A program made the translations under genes and the position numbers. Shown here piece after piece: positions 8,218 through 16,603 of a stretch of DNA of 34,973 bases. The notes below the pieces were generated by a model. It was not told where the DNA came from and did no database searches. It saw only the letters and a list, made by a program, of their open reading frames with translations. The stretch is taken from assembly GCA_011389955.1 (NCBI GenBank), contig JAABTI010000003.1, forward strand, positions 1 through 34,973, given 5' to 3'. Within the stretch, counting starts at the first letter, position 1; every line of letters starts with the position of its first letter. The DNA comes from Paracoccaceae bacterium. Lineage in GTDB: Bacteria; Pseudomonadota; Alphaproteobacteria; Rhodobacterales; Rhodobacteraceae.

Positions 8218-8616
8218 ATGACACCGCATGTTCAGGGGCTGGATCATCTGGTTCTGACGGTTTCCGACATCGGCGACACGCTGGCGTTCTATCGTGATGT
8301 CCTGGGGATGGAGGCGGCCCGCTTCACGCCCGCCGATGGCCCGGATCGCTGGGCGCTGTGCTTCGGTGGGCAGAAGATCAACCTGCATCAACGCGGCGCC
8401 GAGTTCGAGCCCAGGGCGGCGCACCCGACGCCCGGCGCGGCGGATCTGTGTTTCCTGAGCGATCAGCCCGTTTCCGACTGGCAGCGGCACCTGGCCAGAC
8501 AAGGCGTGGCAATAGTGCACGGCCCGGCGCCCCGCACGGGGGCGACCGGGCCTATCCTGTCGATCTACCTGCGCGATCCTGATGGGAACCTGATCGAGAT
8601 CGCCAACCGCGCCTAG
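8218..8616 (+). CDS. VOC-family glyoxalase-like protein, GLOD5 type
   Basis: A 132-residue vicinal-oxygen-chelate protein made of one pair of beta-alpha-beta-beta-beta modules. The likely metal ligands are H10 (LDHLVLTV), H57 (KINLHQRG) and E127 (DGNLIEIAN). Stretches such as EFEPRAAHPTPG and SIYLRDPDGN closely resemble the animal GLOD5 group as I recall it. Members of the superfamily act as glyoxalases, dioxygenases or thiol transferases; the substrate of GLOD5-like proteins is unknown to me. The ORF track starts at 8194, but the ATG at 8218 has GGAGG nine bases upstream and is preferred. Its TAG stop shares the palindrome CTAG with the stop of the convergent FMN reductase gene, so the two coding regions overlap by three bases. 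Confidence 0.9.
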   Translation: MTPHVQGLDHLVLTVSDIGDTLAFYRDVLGMEAARFTPADGPDRWALCFGGQKINLHQRGAEFEPRAAHPTPGAADLCFLSDQPVSDWQRHLARQGVAIVHGPAPRTGATGPILSIYLRDPDGNLIEIANRA

Positions 8617-9152
8617 CGTATTTCCTCGCGCAGCGCCTCCATCAGGCTTCCAAGGGTCTTGCGGTAGGTGTCGCTTATCAGGTGACCGTCCTCGTCGAAT
8701 TCCTTTGTCGGCCCGGCCAGCAGCATCTCCGGCCCTTGCAGAAGGCGCGGGCGAAACGCCACCAGACAATTGCGCAACATAACCTGGGCGCGCTCTCCGC
8801 CCGCGCGACCGGCGGCGGCCGACATGATCGCAACGGGTTTGCCGATCATCGGGTTCGGCCTGGTGCGGCTGATCCAGTCCAGCGCGTTCTTCAAAGTGCC
8901 TGAAATGCCCTTGTTGTATTCGGTCGTCGAAATCAGGACCGCGTCGGCCTGCGCGATCTGTTCGGAAAGCGTCTGGACGGCCGGGGGAATACCGGTGGCT
9001 GTTTCGTCATCCTCGTTGAACAGCGGCAGCTTCAGATCCGCGATGGTCAGTTCCGATCCCTCGAAAAGGTGCCCCGCTTCGCGCAAGAGCTGCGTATTGC
9101 AAGAGGCCTGGCGTAGCGAGCCGGACAGGCCCAGTAGTTTTATTTTGGACAT
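8613..9152 (-). CDS. NAD(P)H-dependent FMN reductase / quinone reductase
   Basis: A 179-residue flavodoxin-fold protein of the NADPH-dependent FMN reductase family (chromate reductase/ChrR, azoreductase type). The phosphate-binding GLSGSLRQAS near the N terminus and STTEYNKGISGTLKNALDW (the FMN-binding S-x-x-EYN motif) are clear. Such enzymes make two-electron reductions of quinones, azo dyes or metal ions and help against oxidative stress. The ATG at 9152 follows AGGTG and gives the typical MSKIKLLGLSGS start; the track version begins 11 codons earlier. A 95-base gap with its own promoter candidate separates it from the M16 genes upstream, so it may be an independent unit. It ends tail-to-tail with the glyoxalase gene, sharing the CTAG stop palindrome. 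Confidence 0.9.
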   Translation of the reverse strand: MSKIKLLGLSGSLRQASCNTQLLREAGHLFEGSELTIADLKLPLFNEDDETATGIPPAVQTLSEQIAQADAVLISTTEYNKGISGTLKNALDWISRTRPNPMIGKPVAIMSAAAGRAGGERAQVMLRNCLVAFRPRLLQGPEMLLAGPTKEFDEDGHLISDTYRKTLGSLMEALREEIR

Positions 9153-9182
9153 TTCGCACCTGTTTTTGTTGCGTCTGCACGC

Positions 9183-9210
9183 CACCTAACGCCGTGTCAC
9201 CCGAGGGCAA
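9183..9210 (-). promoter_or_regulatory. Candidate promoter of the FMN reductase gene
   Basis: Minus-strand TTGCCC, a 16-base spacer and TAGGTG lie about 30 bases before the reductase start codon, in the 95-base gap after the M16 genes. The layout matches other candidates here. No regulator site was seen around it. Confidence 0.4.
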
Positions 9211-9247
9211 TCTGCGCACGCGCACAACCGCTGTGATCGACGCCGCG

Positions 9248-10582
9248 TCAGTTCGAGGCGGCGCCGATGCCGGCCGGTTGTCCGACAATGACGAAGCTGA
9301 GCGCATCGGGGTCAAGCCGTTCCCGTGCGACCCGGTTGACGTCCTCTCGCGTGACGGCGCGCACGCGATCATTGCGGGTCTCGACATAATCGATGGGCAG
9401 GCCCTGCATCTGCATCCCGACGATGATGTTGGCGATGGGGCTGTTGCCGTCGAACCGCAGGGGATAGGCACCCGTCAGGTATGTCTTGGCGTCCTCGAGT
9501 TCCTGCTGGGTCACGCTGTCGCGTGAAATCCTGGCCCATTCCTCGCGGATCATGTCGGCCGCCTGCGCCATGGTTTCGTTACTCGATGCGACGGACCCCA
9601 TCCATAGCGTCGCCTGGTCGCGATCCGCCAGGTAGGTGCTGATCCCGTAGGTCAGGCCGCGTTTTTCGCGCAGTTCCTGCATCAGGCGGCTTTCGAACGA
9701 ACCGCCGCCCAGAATATGGTTGAGGATGTAGGCGGCAAAGAAGTCGGGATCGTCAAGCGTGACGCCCTTCTGCCCGAAAACCGCGACCGACTGGGGTGTT
9801 TGATACTCTATGACTTGCGTATCGCCATCGAACTCGGGCGTCGCCTTGGGCGGCAAGGGCGCCCCGTTTTCGGGCAGATCGCCCAGAAGATCATCCAGCA
9901 ACGCGGCAAGCCGATCGGCGGAAATATCACCGACCGCGCCAATATGGACCCGGTCGCGCGCCAGCGCGCCGGCGTGGGCCTTGACGATGTCCTGCCGGCT
10001 CAGGTCCGGCACGGTTTCCAGCGTGCCATTCGTCGGGATGGCATAGGGGTGATCGCCGAACACTTCCGCGTTGAACGCCTTGCGTGCCATGCGCCGCGGA
10101 TCATTGGCGGCAGAGCGCAGCTGCGACATGACCTGCGCGCGCACGCGCTCGATCGCCTCGGGATCAAACTGCGGATCAACCAGGCTCTGGCGCAGCAGGT
10201 CGATGGCCGCGTCGCGGTTTTCGGTCAGGAACCGCGCCGAGACACGCACCGCGTCCGAAGAGGTGTCATAGCTGAAAGACGCGGCAAGCGAATCGCGCGC
10301 GCGGGCGAGGGCGCGCGCGTCCATGTCCCCCGAGCCTTCCTCGATAAGGGCGCTCATCAGGTTGGTCGCGCCTGCCTTTTCGGGGCTGTCCAGTGCAGCA
10401 CCCCCGCGAAACCGGATTTCCAGCGCGGTGAAGGGAATATCGTGATTCTCGACCAGCCACGCGGTCAGGCCGCCGGGGGTTTCCACTTTCTGTATGTCTA
10501 CAGCGGCGCGCGCCCCCGGCGCGGCGAGCGTCAGCGCGGCGATCAGGACGGCAAAGAACGGGCCTGCGGTTTGGCGGATCAT
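9248..10582 (-). CDS. M16-family protein lacking the zinc site (non-catalytic partner)
   Basis: A 444-residue secreted protein: a signal peptide ending APGARA|A, then two M16 (insulinase-like) domains. At the position of the zinc-binding HXXEH the sequence reads NLMSA (in GATNLMSALIEEG), so the metal site is gone and the protein should not hydrolyse peptides by itself. It does keep the substrate-binding R...Y segment, RLMQELREKRGLTYG, in the second domain. Its ATG overlaps the stop of the upstream M16 gene (ATGA) and has a strong GGAGGAGG site, so the two proteins are made together and probably form a heterodimer in the periplasm, as in mitochondrial processing peptidase alpha/beta. The physiological substrate is unknown. 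Confidence 0.9.
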   Translation of the reverse strand: MIRQTAGPFFAVLIAALTLAAPGARAAVDIQKVETPGGLTAWLVENHDIPFTALEIRFRGGAALDSPEKAGATNLMSALIEEGSGDMDARALARARDSLAASFSYDTSSDAVRVSARFLTENRDAAIDLLRQSLVDPQFDPEAIERVRAQVMSQLRSAANDPRRMARKAFNAEVFGDHPYAIPTNGTLETVPDLSRQDIVKAHAGALARDRVHIGAVGDISADRLAALLDDLLGDLPENGAPLPPKATPEFDGDTQVIEYQTPQSVAVFGQKGVTLDDPDFFAAYILNHILGGGSFESRLMQELREKRGLTYGISTYLADRDQATLWMGSVASSNETMAQAADMIREEWARISRDSVTQQELEDAKTYLTGAYPLRFDGNSPIANIIVGMQMQGLPIDYVETRNDRVRAVTREDVNRVARERLDPDALSFVIVGQPAGIGAASN

Positions 10583-11913
10583 TGCGTGACCTCCTCCTTG
10601 TCGAGCCAGCCGGTCACGGCGCGGCGCTTGTCGAGAACGTCGCGCGCGGCGGCCATGATATCGTCGGCGGTGACCGATTGTATGATCCCGGGCCAGGCCT
10701 GCACGTCTTCGACTGTCAGTCCCTGCGTCAATGCCCCGCCATATCGCCGCGCCAGCCGCTGCACATCGTCACGTTCGTAGATCTGGCCGGCACGCGCCTG
10801 TAGCTTGATGCGCTCCAGTTCTCGCGCATCGACGCCTTCGCGCATGAACTCGGCCAGGGCGGTATCCAGGGCCTCTTCGGCCTGCTGCAGGCTCACTCCC
10901 TCGGCCGGTACGACAACCATGTTGAACGTCGTCTCGTCCAGCGACCTGCCGCTGTAATAGGCGGCGGTATGGATCGCCACGGATGCATCGAACTGTAGCT
11001 TTTCGGCCAGCACGGAGGTCTGCCCGCCGCCAAGGATCTTGGCCAGTAGCGTCAGCGCCGCCGCCTTTTGCTGCGCGCCGCTGTCGCGTTCCGGCGCCAG
11101 GTACGAGCGGCTGACATAGGGCGTGCCCACGCGCGCGTCGCGCATGACAAGACGCCGTTCGGCCCTTTGCGGCGGCTCCTGCGGGCGGCTGCGCGGCGAC
11201 AGGTCCGTGTTGGCCGGAAGCGCACCATAGTGCTTTTCGGCCATGGTTCGGACCTCGTCGGGCGTTACGTCGCCCGCGACCACGAGGATCGCGTTGTTGG
11301 GGGCATAGAACGTGCGGTAGAAATCCAGCACCTGCTCGCGGCCCAGGGTCTCGATCTCGGCGCGCCACCCGATGATCGGAATGCCATAGGGATGGTTGAG
11401 GTATTGCGCCGCGCGCTTTTGCTCACGAAACAGCGCGCCGGGATCGTTTTCGACCCGCTGATTGCGCTCTTCGATGATCACGTTGCGTTCGGTCACGATA
11501 TCGGTGCCGGCCAGGCGCAGGTTCATCATGCGGTCCGCTTCCATCCGCATCATCATGTCCAGCCGGTCGGCGGCGATCCGTTGATAGTAGCCGGTGTAAT
11601 CCTGGCTGGTGAACGCGTTGTCGTTGCCGCCATGTCGGGCCACCGTGGCCGAGAACTCGCCGGGATCAAGCGTATCGGTGCCCTTGAACATGAGGTGTTC
11701 GAGGTAATGCGCGACGCCCGAGTCGCCCGGCGGCTCATCCGCCGCGCCGGCGCGGTACCAGACCATGTGCACGGCAACCGGGGCGCGATGATCCTCGATC
11801 ACCACGACATCCATGCCGTTATCCAGGGTGAAATCGGTGACCTGATCGTTGGCTGCCATCGCTGCGGGGGCGAAAAGGGTCAAACCCATCAGGGTCGCCA
11901 GGGCGCGCATCAT
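10579..11913 (-). CDS. M16-family zinc metallopeptidase, catalytic partner
   Basis: A 444-residue periplasmic peptidase with a short signal peptide (APAAMA|A) and two M16 domains. The inverted zinc motif HYLEH (H69, E72, H73) is present, with the third ligand in RNVIIEER near residue 148, the expected spacing of about 75. The second domain lacks the R...Y substrate-binding pair (EKLQFDASVAIH at that place), which the downstream partner supplies. ATG at 11913 has GAGGAGG seven bases upstream; a second ATG follows at once. The two genes overlap by four bases. Upstream lie a DUF3035 lipoprotein gene and lspA in the same direction, giving an envelope context. Homologues are often annotated pqqL or ymxG-like, but no PQQ genes are present, so no symbol is given. 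Confidence 0.93.
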   Translation of the reverse strand: MMRALATLMGLTLFAPAAMAANDQVTDFTLDNGMDVVVIEDHRAPVAVHMVWYRAGAADEPPGDSGVAHYLEHLMFKGTDTLDPGEFSATVARHGGNDNAFTSQDYTGYYQRIAADRLDMMMRMEADRMMNLRLAGTDIVTERNVIIEERNQRVENDPGALFREQKRAAQYLNHPYGIPIIGWRAEIETLGREQVLDFYRTFYAPNNAILVVAGDVTPDEVRTMAEKHYGALPANTDLSPRSRPQEPPQRAERRLVMRDARVGTPYVSRSYLAPERDSGAQQKAAALTLLAKILGGGQTSVLAEKLQFDASVAIHTAAYYSGRSLDETTFNMVVVPAEGVSLQQAEEALDTALAEFMREGVDARELERIKLQARAGQIYERDDVQRLARRYGGALTQGLTVEDVQAWPGIIQSVTADDIMAAARDVLDKRRAVTGWLDKEEVTQ

Positions 11914-11970
11914 GCAAGAGCCTCCTCTAAGTCGTGGCGGTGATCGTCCTGCATAGATACGGGCTCTTGC
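11914..11970 (-). repeat. 9-bp inverted repeat flanking the M16 leader
   Basis: GCAAGAGCC (11914-11922) and its exact complement GGCTCTTGC (11962-11970) are 39 bases apart. On the coding strand one arm sits directly before the M16 ATG and touches the ribosome site; the other lies in the promoter spacer. In an mRNA reading through from the lipoprotein gene the arms could pair and hide the translation start. Confidence 0.5.
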
Positions 11971-11981
11971 CAGCGCTTCAA
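11954..11981 (-). promoter_or_regulatory. Candidate promoter of the M16 pair
   Basis: Minus-strand TTGAAG, a 16-base spacer and TATCTA lie about 40 bases before the first M16 start codon. It would make the M16 pair partly independent of the lspA-lipoprotein genes upstream. Confidence 0.4.
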
Positions 11982-12009
11982 GGCGCCTGACAGTTATGTG
12001 AGCGCGCCC

Positions 12010-12534
12010 TTATCCCCCGGGCGGGGCCGAGGGCGTCTCTACCCCGAGCTGGCGAAAGCGTTGCAAGGCCGCGTAAGGATCCAGAACCTGCGGCTTGTAG
12101 GCCTGCTTGTAGCGGTCGGTATTGGCGATCTTGATTCCCGTGAAGCGCCCGCGCCGACGGCGGAATTCCGCGTCTTCGGCGGCAACCGTCTGGCGGATGT
12201 TGCCGGGCACCCCGTAACGGGTGACGTGCTGAACCAGGGCGCCGTCGGTCTGCGGGACCGCTCCGCCCTCGTTCCGGGCCGACCTGCGCCCGCCAAGGGT
12301 GGCGACGGCATCACCGACGGGGTCCTGATCCGTGCGGTTGCCCTGGCCCGGTGCGGGGGGCGGCAACTGGGACAGATTGCCGGGTGTTTCCAACGGCTTT
12401 CCGGGGATAACCGAAAATTCGTCAGGCCCTTTGCCCGGTGGCTGCAGGTTCCGCAGCTCGGGTGGTGTTCCGTCCCCCGAGCAGGCCGCAACCAGCAGAC
12501 CTGCTAACAAGATCATCGCGCGCGGCATCCGCAT
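12010..12534 (-). CDS. DUF3035 lipoprotein (possible BamF-like BAM subunit)
   Basis: A 174-residue lipoprotein. The signal sequence ends in LLVAAC, a lipobox with the lipidated cysteine followed by SGDG, so sorting to the outer membrane is expected. The mature part is rich in Pro, Gly and Gln, starts with PPELRNLQPPGKGPDEFSV and ends in an arginine-rich segment (EFRRRRG). This fits family DUF3035 of alphaproteobacteria, to which I believe the BAM-complex subunit BamF of Caulobacter belongs; that link is from memory and needs checking. The ATG at 12534 is chosen because AGGAGG lies just upstream and the signal peptide starts there; the ORF track extends 53 codons back. The gene directly follows lspA, whose product would process it, and precedes the M16 pair. 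Confidence 0.8.
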   Translation of the reverse strand: MRMPRAMILLAGLLVAACSGDGTPPELRNLQPPGKGPDEFSVIPGKPLETPGNLSQLPPPAPGQGNRTDQDPVGDAVATLGGRRSARNEGGAVPQTDGALVQHVTRYGVPGNIRQTVAAEDAEFRRRRGRFTGIKIANTDRYKQAYKPQVLDPYAALQRFRQLGVETPSAPPGG

Positions 12535-12587
12535 TGCCACCCTCCTGATTTCTTCGCCCTCAGACTTAGCGGATCGAGAGGCGGGCG

Positions 12588-13058
12588 TCACGGGGCCTTT
12601 TTGCTCCCGGCGAAAAACACCAATCCCAGTGCACCGACGAAAATCGCTGCATCCGCCAGGTTGAAGGCATACGGATTGGCGAGTCCGCAGCAAGACATGT
12701 TAAGGAAATCCGCCACCGCCCCGTAAAGGATGCGATCCACCACGTTGCCCAGCGCCCCACCTACCAGCAGACCCGCTGAAACCATGCCGATGCGTCCGGG
12801 CGGATCGCTATGCACCCACCAAAGCACCGCGCCGGAAATCAACAGCGCCAGCGCGATCAGCGCCCAGCGCATCACGTCGCTATCCTGCGAGAACAGGCCG
12901 AAATTGATACCGGTATTCCACGCCATCCTCAGGTTGAGGTATGGCGGGACCACGTCGATCCGGCCCAGCTCGTTGAGGCCCATCCAGTGTACGACAAGGT
13001 ATTTCGTGGCCTGATCGGCCAGAAAAACCCAAAAGCCAATCCAGAAAACCACCCACAT
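12588..13058 (-). CDS. lspA: Lipoprotein signal peptidase (signal peptidase II)
   Basis: LspA is an inner-membrane aspartyl protease that removes signal peptides from prolipoproteins after lipid attachment. The 156-residue protein has four membrane helices and both catalytic aspartates: D109 in GNVVDRI and D136 in FNLADAAI. The NTGINFG motif in the periplasmic loop is also typical. The ATG at 13058 is preceded by GAGAGGC. The gene lies 27 bases after purH and 53 bases before the DUF3035 lipoprotein, its probable substrate, and is likely in the same transcript. The assignment is firm. Confidence 0.96.
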   Translation of the reverse strand: MWVVFWIGFWVFLADQATKYLVVHWMGLNELGRIDVVPPYLNLRMAWNTGINFGLFSQDSDVMRWALIALALLISGAVLWWVHSDPPGRIGMVSAGLLVGGALGNVVDRILYGAVADFLNMSCCGLANPYAFNLADAAIFVGALGLVFFAGSKKAP

Positions 13059-13085
13059 GATTGCGTGCCTCTCTTGCGCCCGGCA

Positions 13086-14675
13086 TCAGTGCCGGAAATG
13101 GCGCATCCCGGTAAATACCATCGCCAGACCCGCCTCGTCGGCGGCTGCGATCACTTCGTCGTCACGCATCGACCCACCGGGCTGAATCACCGCCGTGGCC
13201 CCGGCCTCGGCGGCGGTCAGCAGCCCGTCGGGAAAGGGAAAGAACGCGTCGGACGCCACCACCGAGCCCTGCGTCAGCGGCCCCGGCAGCTTCAGCGCCT
13301 CGGCCATGTCCTCGGCCTTGCGCGCGGCAATGCGGCAACTGTCCACGCGGCTCATCTGTCCCGCGCCGACGCCGACGGTCGCGCCGTCCCGGACATAGAC
13401 GATGGCGTTGGATTTCACGTGCTTCGCCACGCGCCAGGCAAACAGCATGTCGGACATTTCCCGGTCATCGGGCGCGCGCTTGGTCACGACCTTCAGGTCG
13501 CTCATGTCCAGGTGGCCGTTATCCTTGTCCTGCACCAGGAAGCCGCCGGATACCTGCCGATAGCTCAGCGCAGGCGTCGCCGGGTTGGCAAGGCCCGGGG
13601 TGACCAGCAGGCGCATGTTCTTCTTCAGGGCGAACAGATCCTTGGCATCCTGATCAGCGCCCGGCGCGATCACCACCTCGGTGAAGATCGAAGAGATTTC
13701 CTGCGCCGTCTCAAGGTCGAGCTTGAAGTTCAGCGCCACGATACCGCCAAAGGCACTGGTGCGATCACAGTCGAAGGCACGCGTATATGCTTCCTTCAGG
13801 GTCGCACCCCGCGCCACGCCGCAGGGATTGGCGTGCTTGATGATGGCGCAGGCCGGGCCATCCTTGGGCAGGAATTCACTGACCAGTTCGAACGCCGCGT
13901 CGGTATCGTTGATGTTGTTGTAGCTCAGTTCCTTCCCCTGCACCTGCTCGGCGGTCGCTACGCCGGCCCGGCCAGACCCGTCCAGGTAGAACGCCGCGCC
14001 CTGGTGCGGGTTCTCGCCATAGCGCAGGGTCTGCGCCAGTTGCCCCGCAATCGCGCGGCGTCGCGGCGCCGTCTGCCCCGTGGCTTCGGCCATCCAGTTC
14101 GATACCGCCGCGTCGTAGGCTGCGGTGCGGGCATAGGCCGTCTGCGCCAGCTTGCGGCGGAATTTGGGGCAGGTCGCGCCGTCATGCTGATCCATGTCCT
14201 CGATCAGGCTTTCGTAATCGGCCACGTCCACCACCACGTTGACGAATGCGTGGTTCTTGGCCGCCGCGCGAATCATCGCCGGGCCGCCGATGTCGATATT
14301 CTCGATGCAGGTGTCATAATCGGCACCCTCGGCGATGGTCTTCTCGAACGGATACAGGTTGACCACCAGCAGGTCGATCTGCGGAATTCCATGCGCGGTC
14401 ATCGCGCTGACATGCGCGTCGTTGTCGCGCAGCGCCAACAGCCCGCCATGCACCGCCGGGTGCAGGGTTTTCACGCGGCCGTCCATCATCTCGGGAAAGC
14501 CGGTGATATCCGAGACGTCCCGCACCGCCAGGTCCGCGTCGCGCATCGCCTTCGCCGTACCCCCCGTCGAGATCAGCTCGACCCCCCGCGCATCCAGTGC
14601 GCGCGCCAGCTCGATCAGGCCGGTCTTGTCGGATACGGAAATCAGCGCGCGGCGCAGCTTGGTCATCTCGGTCAT
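13086..14675 (-). CDS. purH: Bifunctional AICAR formyltransferase / IMP cyclohydrolase
   Basis: PurH catalyses the last two steps of IMP synthesis: formylation of AICAR with 10-formyl-tetrahydrofolate, then ring closure. The 529-residue length fits. The N-terminal cyclohydrolase (MGS-like) domain shows [14 protein letters not shown] and [13 protein letters not shown]; the C-terminal transformylase domain shows RYGENPHQ and the catalytic KHANPCG, with the end MRHFRH as usual. The start at 14675 (MTEMTKLRR) follows GGGAAGC; a second ATG three codons in is possible. It lies 21 bases after the heparinase-family gene and 27 before lspA, so all are probably cotranscribed. The IMP cyclohydrolase and transformylase motifs leave no doubt. 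Confidence 0.97.
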   Translation of the reverse strand: MTEMTKLRRALISVSDKTGLIELARALDARGVELISTGGTAKAMRDADLAVRDVSDITGFPEMMDGRVKTLHPAVHGGLLALRDNDAHVSAMTAHGIPQIDLLVVNLYPFEKTIAEGADYDTCIENIDIGGPAMIRAAAKNHAFVNVVVDVADYESLIEDMDQHDGATCPKFRRKLAQTAYARTAAYDAAVSNWMAEATGQTAPRRRAIAGQLAQTLRYGENPHQGAAFYLDGSGRAGVATAEQVQGKELSYNNINDTDAAFELVSEFLPKDGPACAIIKHANPCGVARGATLKEAYTRAFDCDRTSAFGGIVALNFKLDLETAQEISSIFTEVVIAPGADQDAKDLFALKKNMRLLVTPGLANPATPALSYRQVSGGFLVQDKDNGHLDMSDLKVVTKRAPDDREMSDMLFAWRVAKHVKSNAIVYVRDGATVGVGAGQMSRVDSCRIAARKAEDMAEALKLPGPLTQGSVVASDAFFPFPDGLLTAAEAGATAVIQPGGSMRDDEVIAAADEAGLAMVFTGMRHFRH

Positions 14676-14696
14676 GTGTCTGCTTCCCGGATAGGT

Positions 14697-16436
14697 TCAG
14701 GTGCTCAGGTCCATTTCTTCCCGGTTCAGATCGCGAATGCTGATCGGCGTGTCCTGCGCCTTGGCCAGCGACCACCGGGTGCGTGTCGCATAATCCATTG
14801 CGCGTCCGGATAAAACGACTTGTTTGGTCGCACGCGGTCGCAAACGCCCGTTTTCGAGGTAAACACTGGGTTCCAGCCCCAGTTCCAGCGCTCCGTCATG
14901 GCGGAATATCCAGATTTCCCCACTCTTGAGCGCCATCGACACCGCCGTGCCGCCAAGATCCAGCGACGGTTCCACATCCGGGTGCAGGTGAAATCGTATC
15001 TGGAATGGTATTCCTTCAAGGCGAGTTTCGTCCAGCGCCCTGTCGAAGCGGCGCTTGTGGGGTTCCTCGATCGCCAGCAACAGGTCTTCGCCCAACATTC
15101 CGCGCCCCTCGAATGTCAGTTCGATGGTGCGCGCGTGGGTCAGGCCGTGCGTGCTCAGATAGCCGTCATGCCCGCCCTGGAACCGGATGCCGTCGGGCGC
15201 ATGGCTTATCTCCACGGGCACCGAGCTTGGCGCATCCGTCAGCCATTCGCCCCGCGTGCGGCCGGTGCCCAACCGGGCGCTGGAATATCCCGCCAACGCC
15301 AATGTAGAATGGCTCGCCGTGGCGCGCCCGGCGCGACGCCATTCCGCGCCGAAGCTGGCGCCCGAACCGCAGTTGACGATCACCGGCCGCCTGCCCGAGG
15401 TCAGCTCGAACGCCAGCGTCGAGGCATGGGCGTGGCGCGACGCGGCGCCGACGGGCGGGGCGGCGGCATCGACGATAACGCTGGTGCGACCCGCGCTCAG
15501 GCGGGCATAGCCCATGGACAACCCCCCGGGCACGCGCCGGCCGCGGGTGCCCGAGGCCGTCAGCGCCATGTCCAGCAACCCTTCGGCGCCCCGCCCGCCA
15601 CCGTGAAACCGCGCCAGCCCGCCATCGGCATGGCGCAAGGTGCGCAGTGCGGGCGCAATACGCTCGATCGCTTCCAGATGATCGGGCATCGCGGTCTTGC
15701 CATCCTCCGATAGCGCCGCCGACGCCCAGGTCAGCAGCGTGAACACCTCCAGCAATTCTTCCGGGTTGCGGGTGGGGATGCCGCCCTGGTCGTCAACCTG
15801 CGCGCGGCTTTCGCGGGTCAGCGCACGGATTGCGGGGCCGGTCAGGCCCGACATGCCCTGCAACGACAATCCGGCATATAAAAGCCCCGTGATCGCCTCG
15901 AACCGGGGCAGGCCGGGTGCCGCCGACTGCCAGCGTCGGCCCAGAAAGATCGCCTGGTGCGCCAGCGCGCGGTAGAACGCCTGCGCCTGTTCGCTGTCCT
16001 GGCCCCTGAGCAGGAACAGGGCGTGGTGAATCCACCGGATCATGCGCCGGCCGGTCAGTTCGGGCGTCCATCCCGGGCCGCGCCCGTCGTCATAGCGCGC
16101 AATCCACTCCCACAGCCATGCTTGCGCCCGCGCCCGCGCGGCCGGATCACCGACCGCGGCCAGATCGTCGAGCCAGCGAAACCCGTGCAGCGCATCGGCG
16201 TAATCGGCGTCCGGCGGCGTGATATCCCATAGGGACCGGCCCGGCGCCTCGACCAGGTGCCCGGAAAACAGGTAGTTACCGGCAAGGAGTTGCCGCCCCC
16301 GCGCGTATGACCCGATCGTGCGCGGTTCCGGTTGGCTGACGAACCCGGTGGCGGGGCGCGCAATACTGCTCGCCCGCGCATGCAGGCGGTTCATCCAGCG
16401 CGCGAGCCGCGCCGAAACGCTGTTGGGTGTGGGCAT
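14697..16436 (-). CDS. Heparinase II/III family protein
   Basis: A protein of about 579 residues with an alpha-helical N-terminal half (about 60-330) and a C-terminal beta-sandwich of the heparinase II/III type (about 340-570; FELTSGRRPVIVNCGSG, HSTLALAGYSSARLG, VEISHAPDGIRFQGGHDGY). Characterised members are polysaccharide lyases acting on uronate-containing polymers, but close relatives in Rhodobacterales lie in this housekeeping setting and the substrate is unknown. No signal peptide is obvious, which argues against an exported lyase. The ATG at 16436 (MPTPNSVSARLARW) is preferred because family members begin near there; the ORF track starts at 16520, 28 codons earlier, and cannot be excluded. 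Both starts have only mediocre ribosome sites. The gene stands between rsmB and purH on the same strand. Confidence 0.83.
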   Translation of the reverse strand: MPTPNSVSARLARWMNRLHARASSIARPATGFVSQPEPRTIGSYARGRQLLAGNYLFSGHLVEAPGRSLWDITPPDADYADALHGFRWLDDLAAVGDPAARARAQAWLWEWIARYDDGRGPGWTPELTGRRMIRWIHHALFLLRGQDSEQAQAFYRALAHQAIFLGRRWQSAAPGLPRFEAITGLLYAGLSLQGMSGLTGPAIRALTRESRAQVDDQGGIPTRNPEELLEVFTLLTWASAALSEDGKTAMPDHLEAIERIAPALRTLRHADGGLARFHGGGRGAEGLLDMALTASGTRGRRVPGGLSMGYARLSAGRTSVIVDAAAPPVGAASRHAHASTLAFELTSGRRPVIVNCGSGASFGAEWRRAGRATASHSTLALAGYSSARLGTGRTRGEWLTDAPSSVPVEISHAPDGIRFQGGHDGYLSTHGLTHARTIELTFEGRGMLGEDLLLAIEEPHKRRFDRALDETRLEGIPFQIRFHLHPDVEPSLDLGGTAVSMALKSGEIWIFRHDGALELGLEPSVYLENGRLRPRATKQVVLSGRAMDYATRTRWSLAKAQDTPISIRDLNREEMDLST

Positions 16437-16603
16437 CTGCACGGGCCTCTCACGCACTTGCGGCGTCTTGGTCCGATCATACCCCTCGGCGTGCCGCCTG
16501 TCACCCGTGTTGTCGCGCATGATGCCCGGGGCCTGTCTGGCCCCGTCGCTCCGGCTGCGTCCGGCCGCCCGGGGGGCGTTTCCGGCATCACGCAGACCGG
16601 CCT

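Noticed and set aside
9248-11913. PQQ biosynthesis peptidase (pqqL/pqqG) as role for the M16 pair
   Set aside because: No pqqA-E genes are nearby and the context is envelope-related, so the label would rest on the fold alone.
12810-14813. 667-codon plus-strand ORF opposite lspA and purH
   Set aside because: It crosses two well-supported genes in antisense, has no ribosome site and no recognisable motif.
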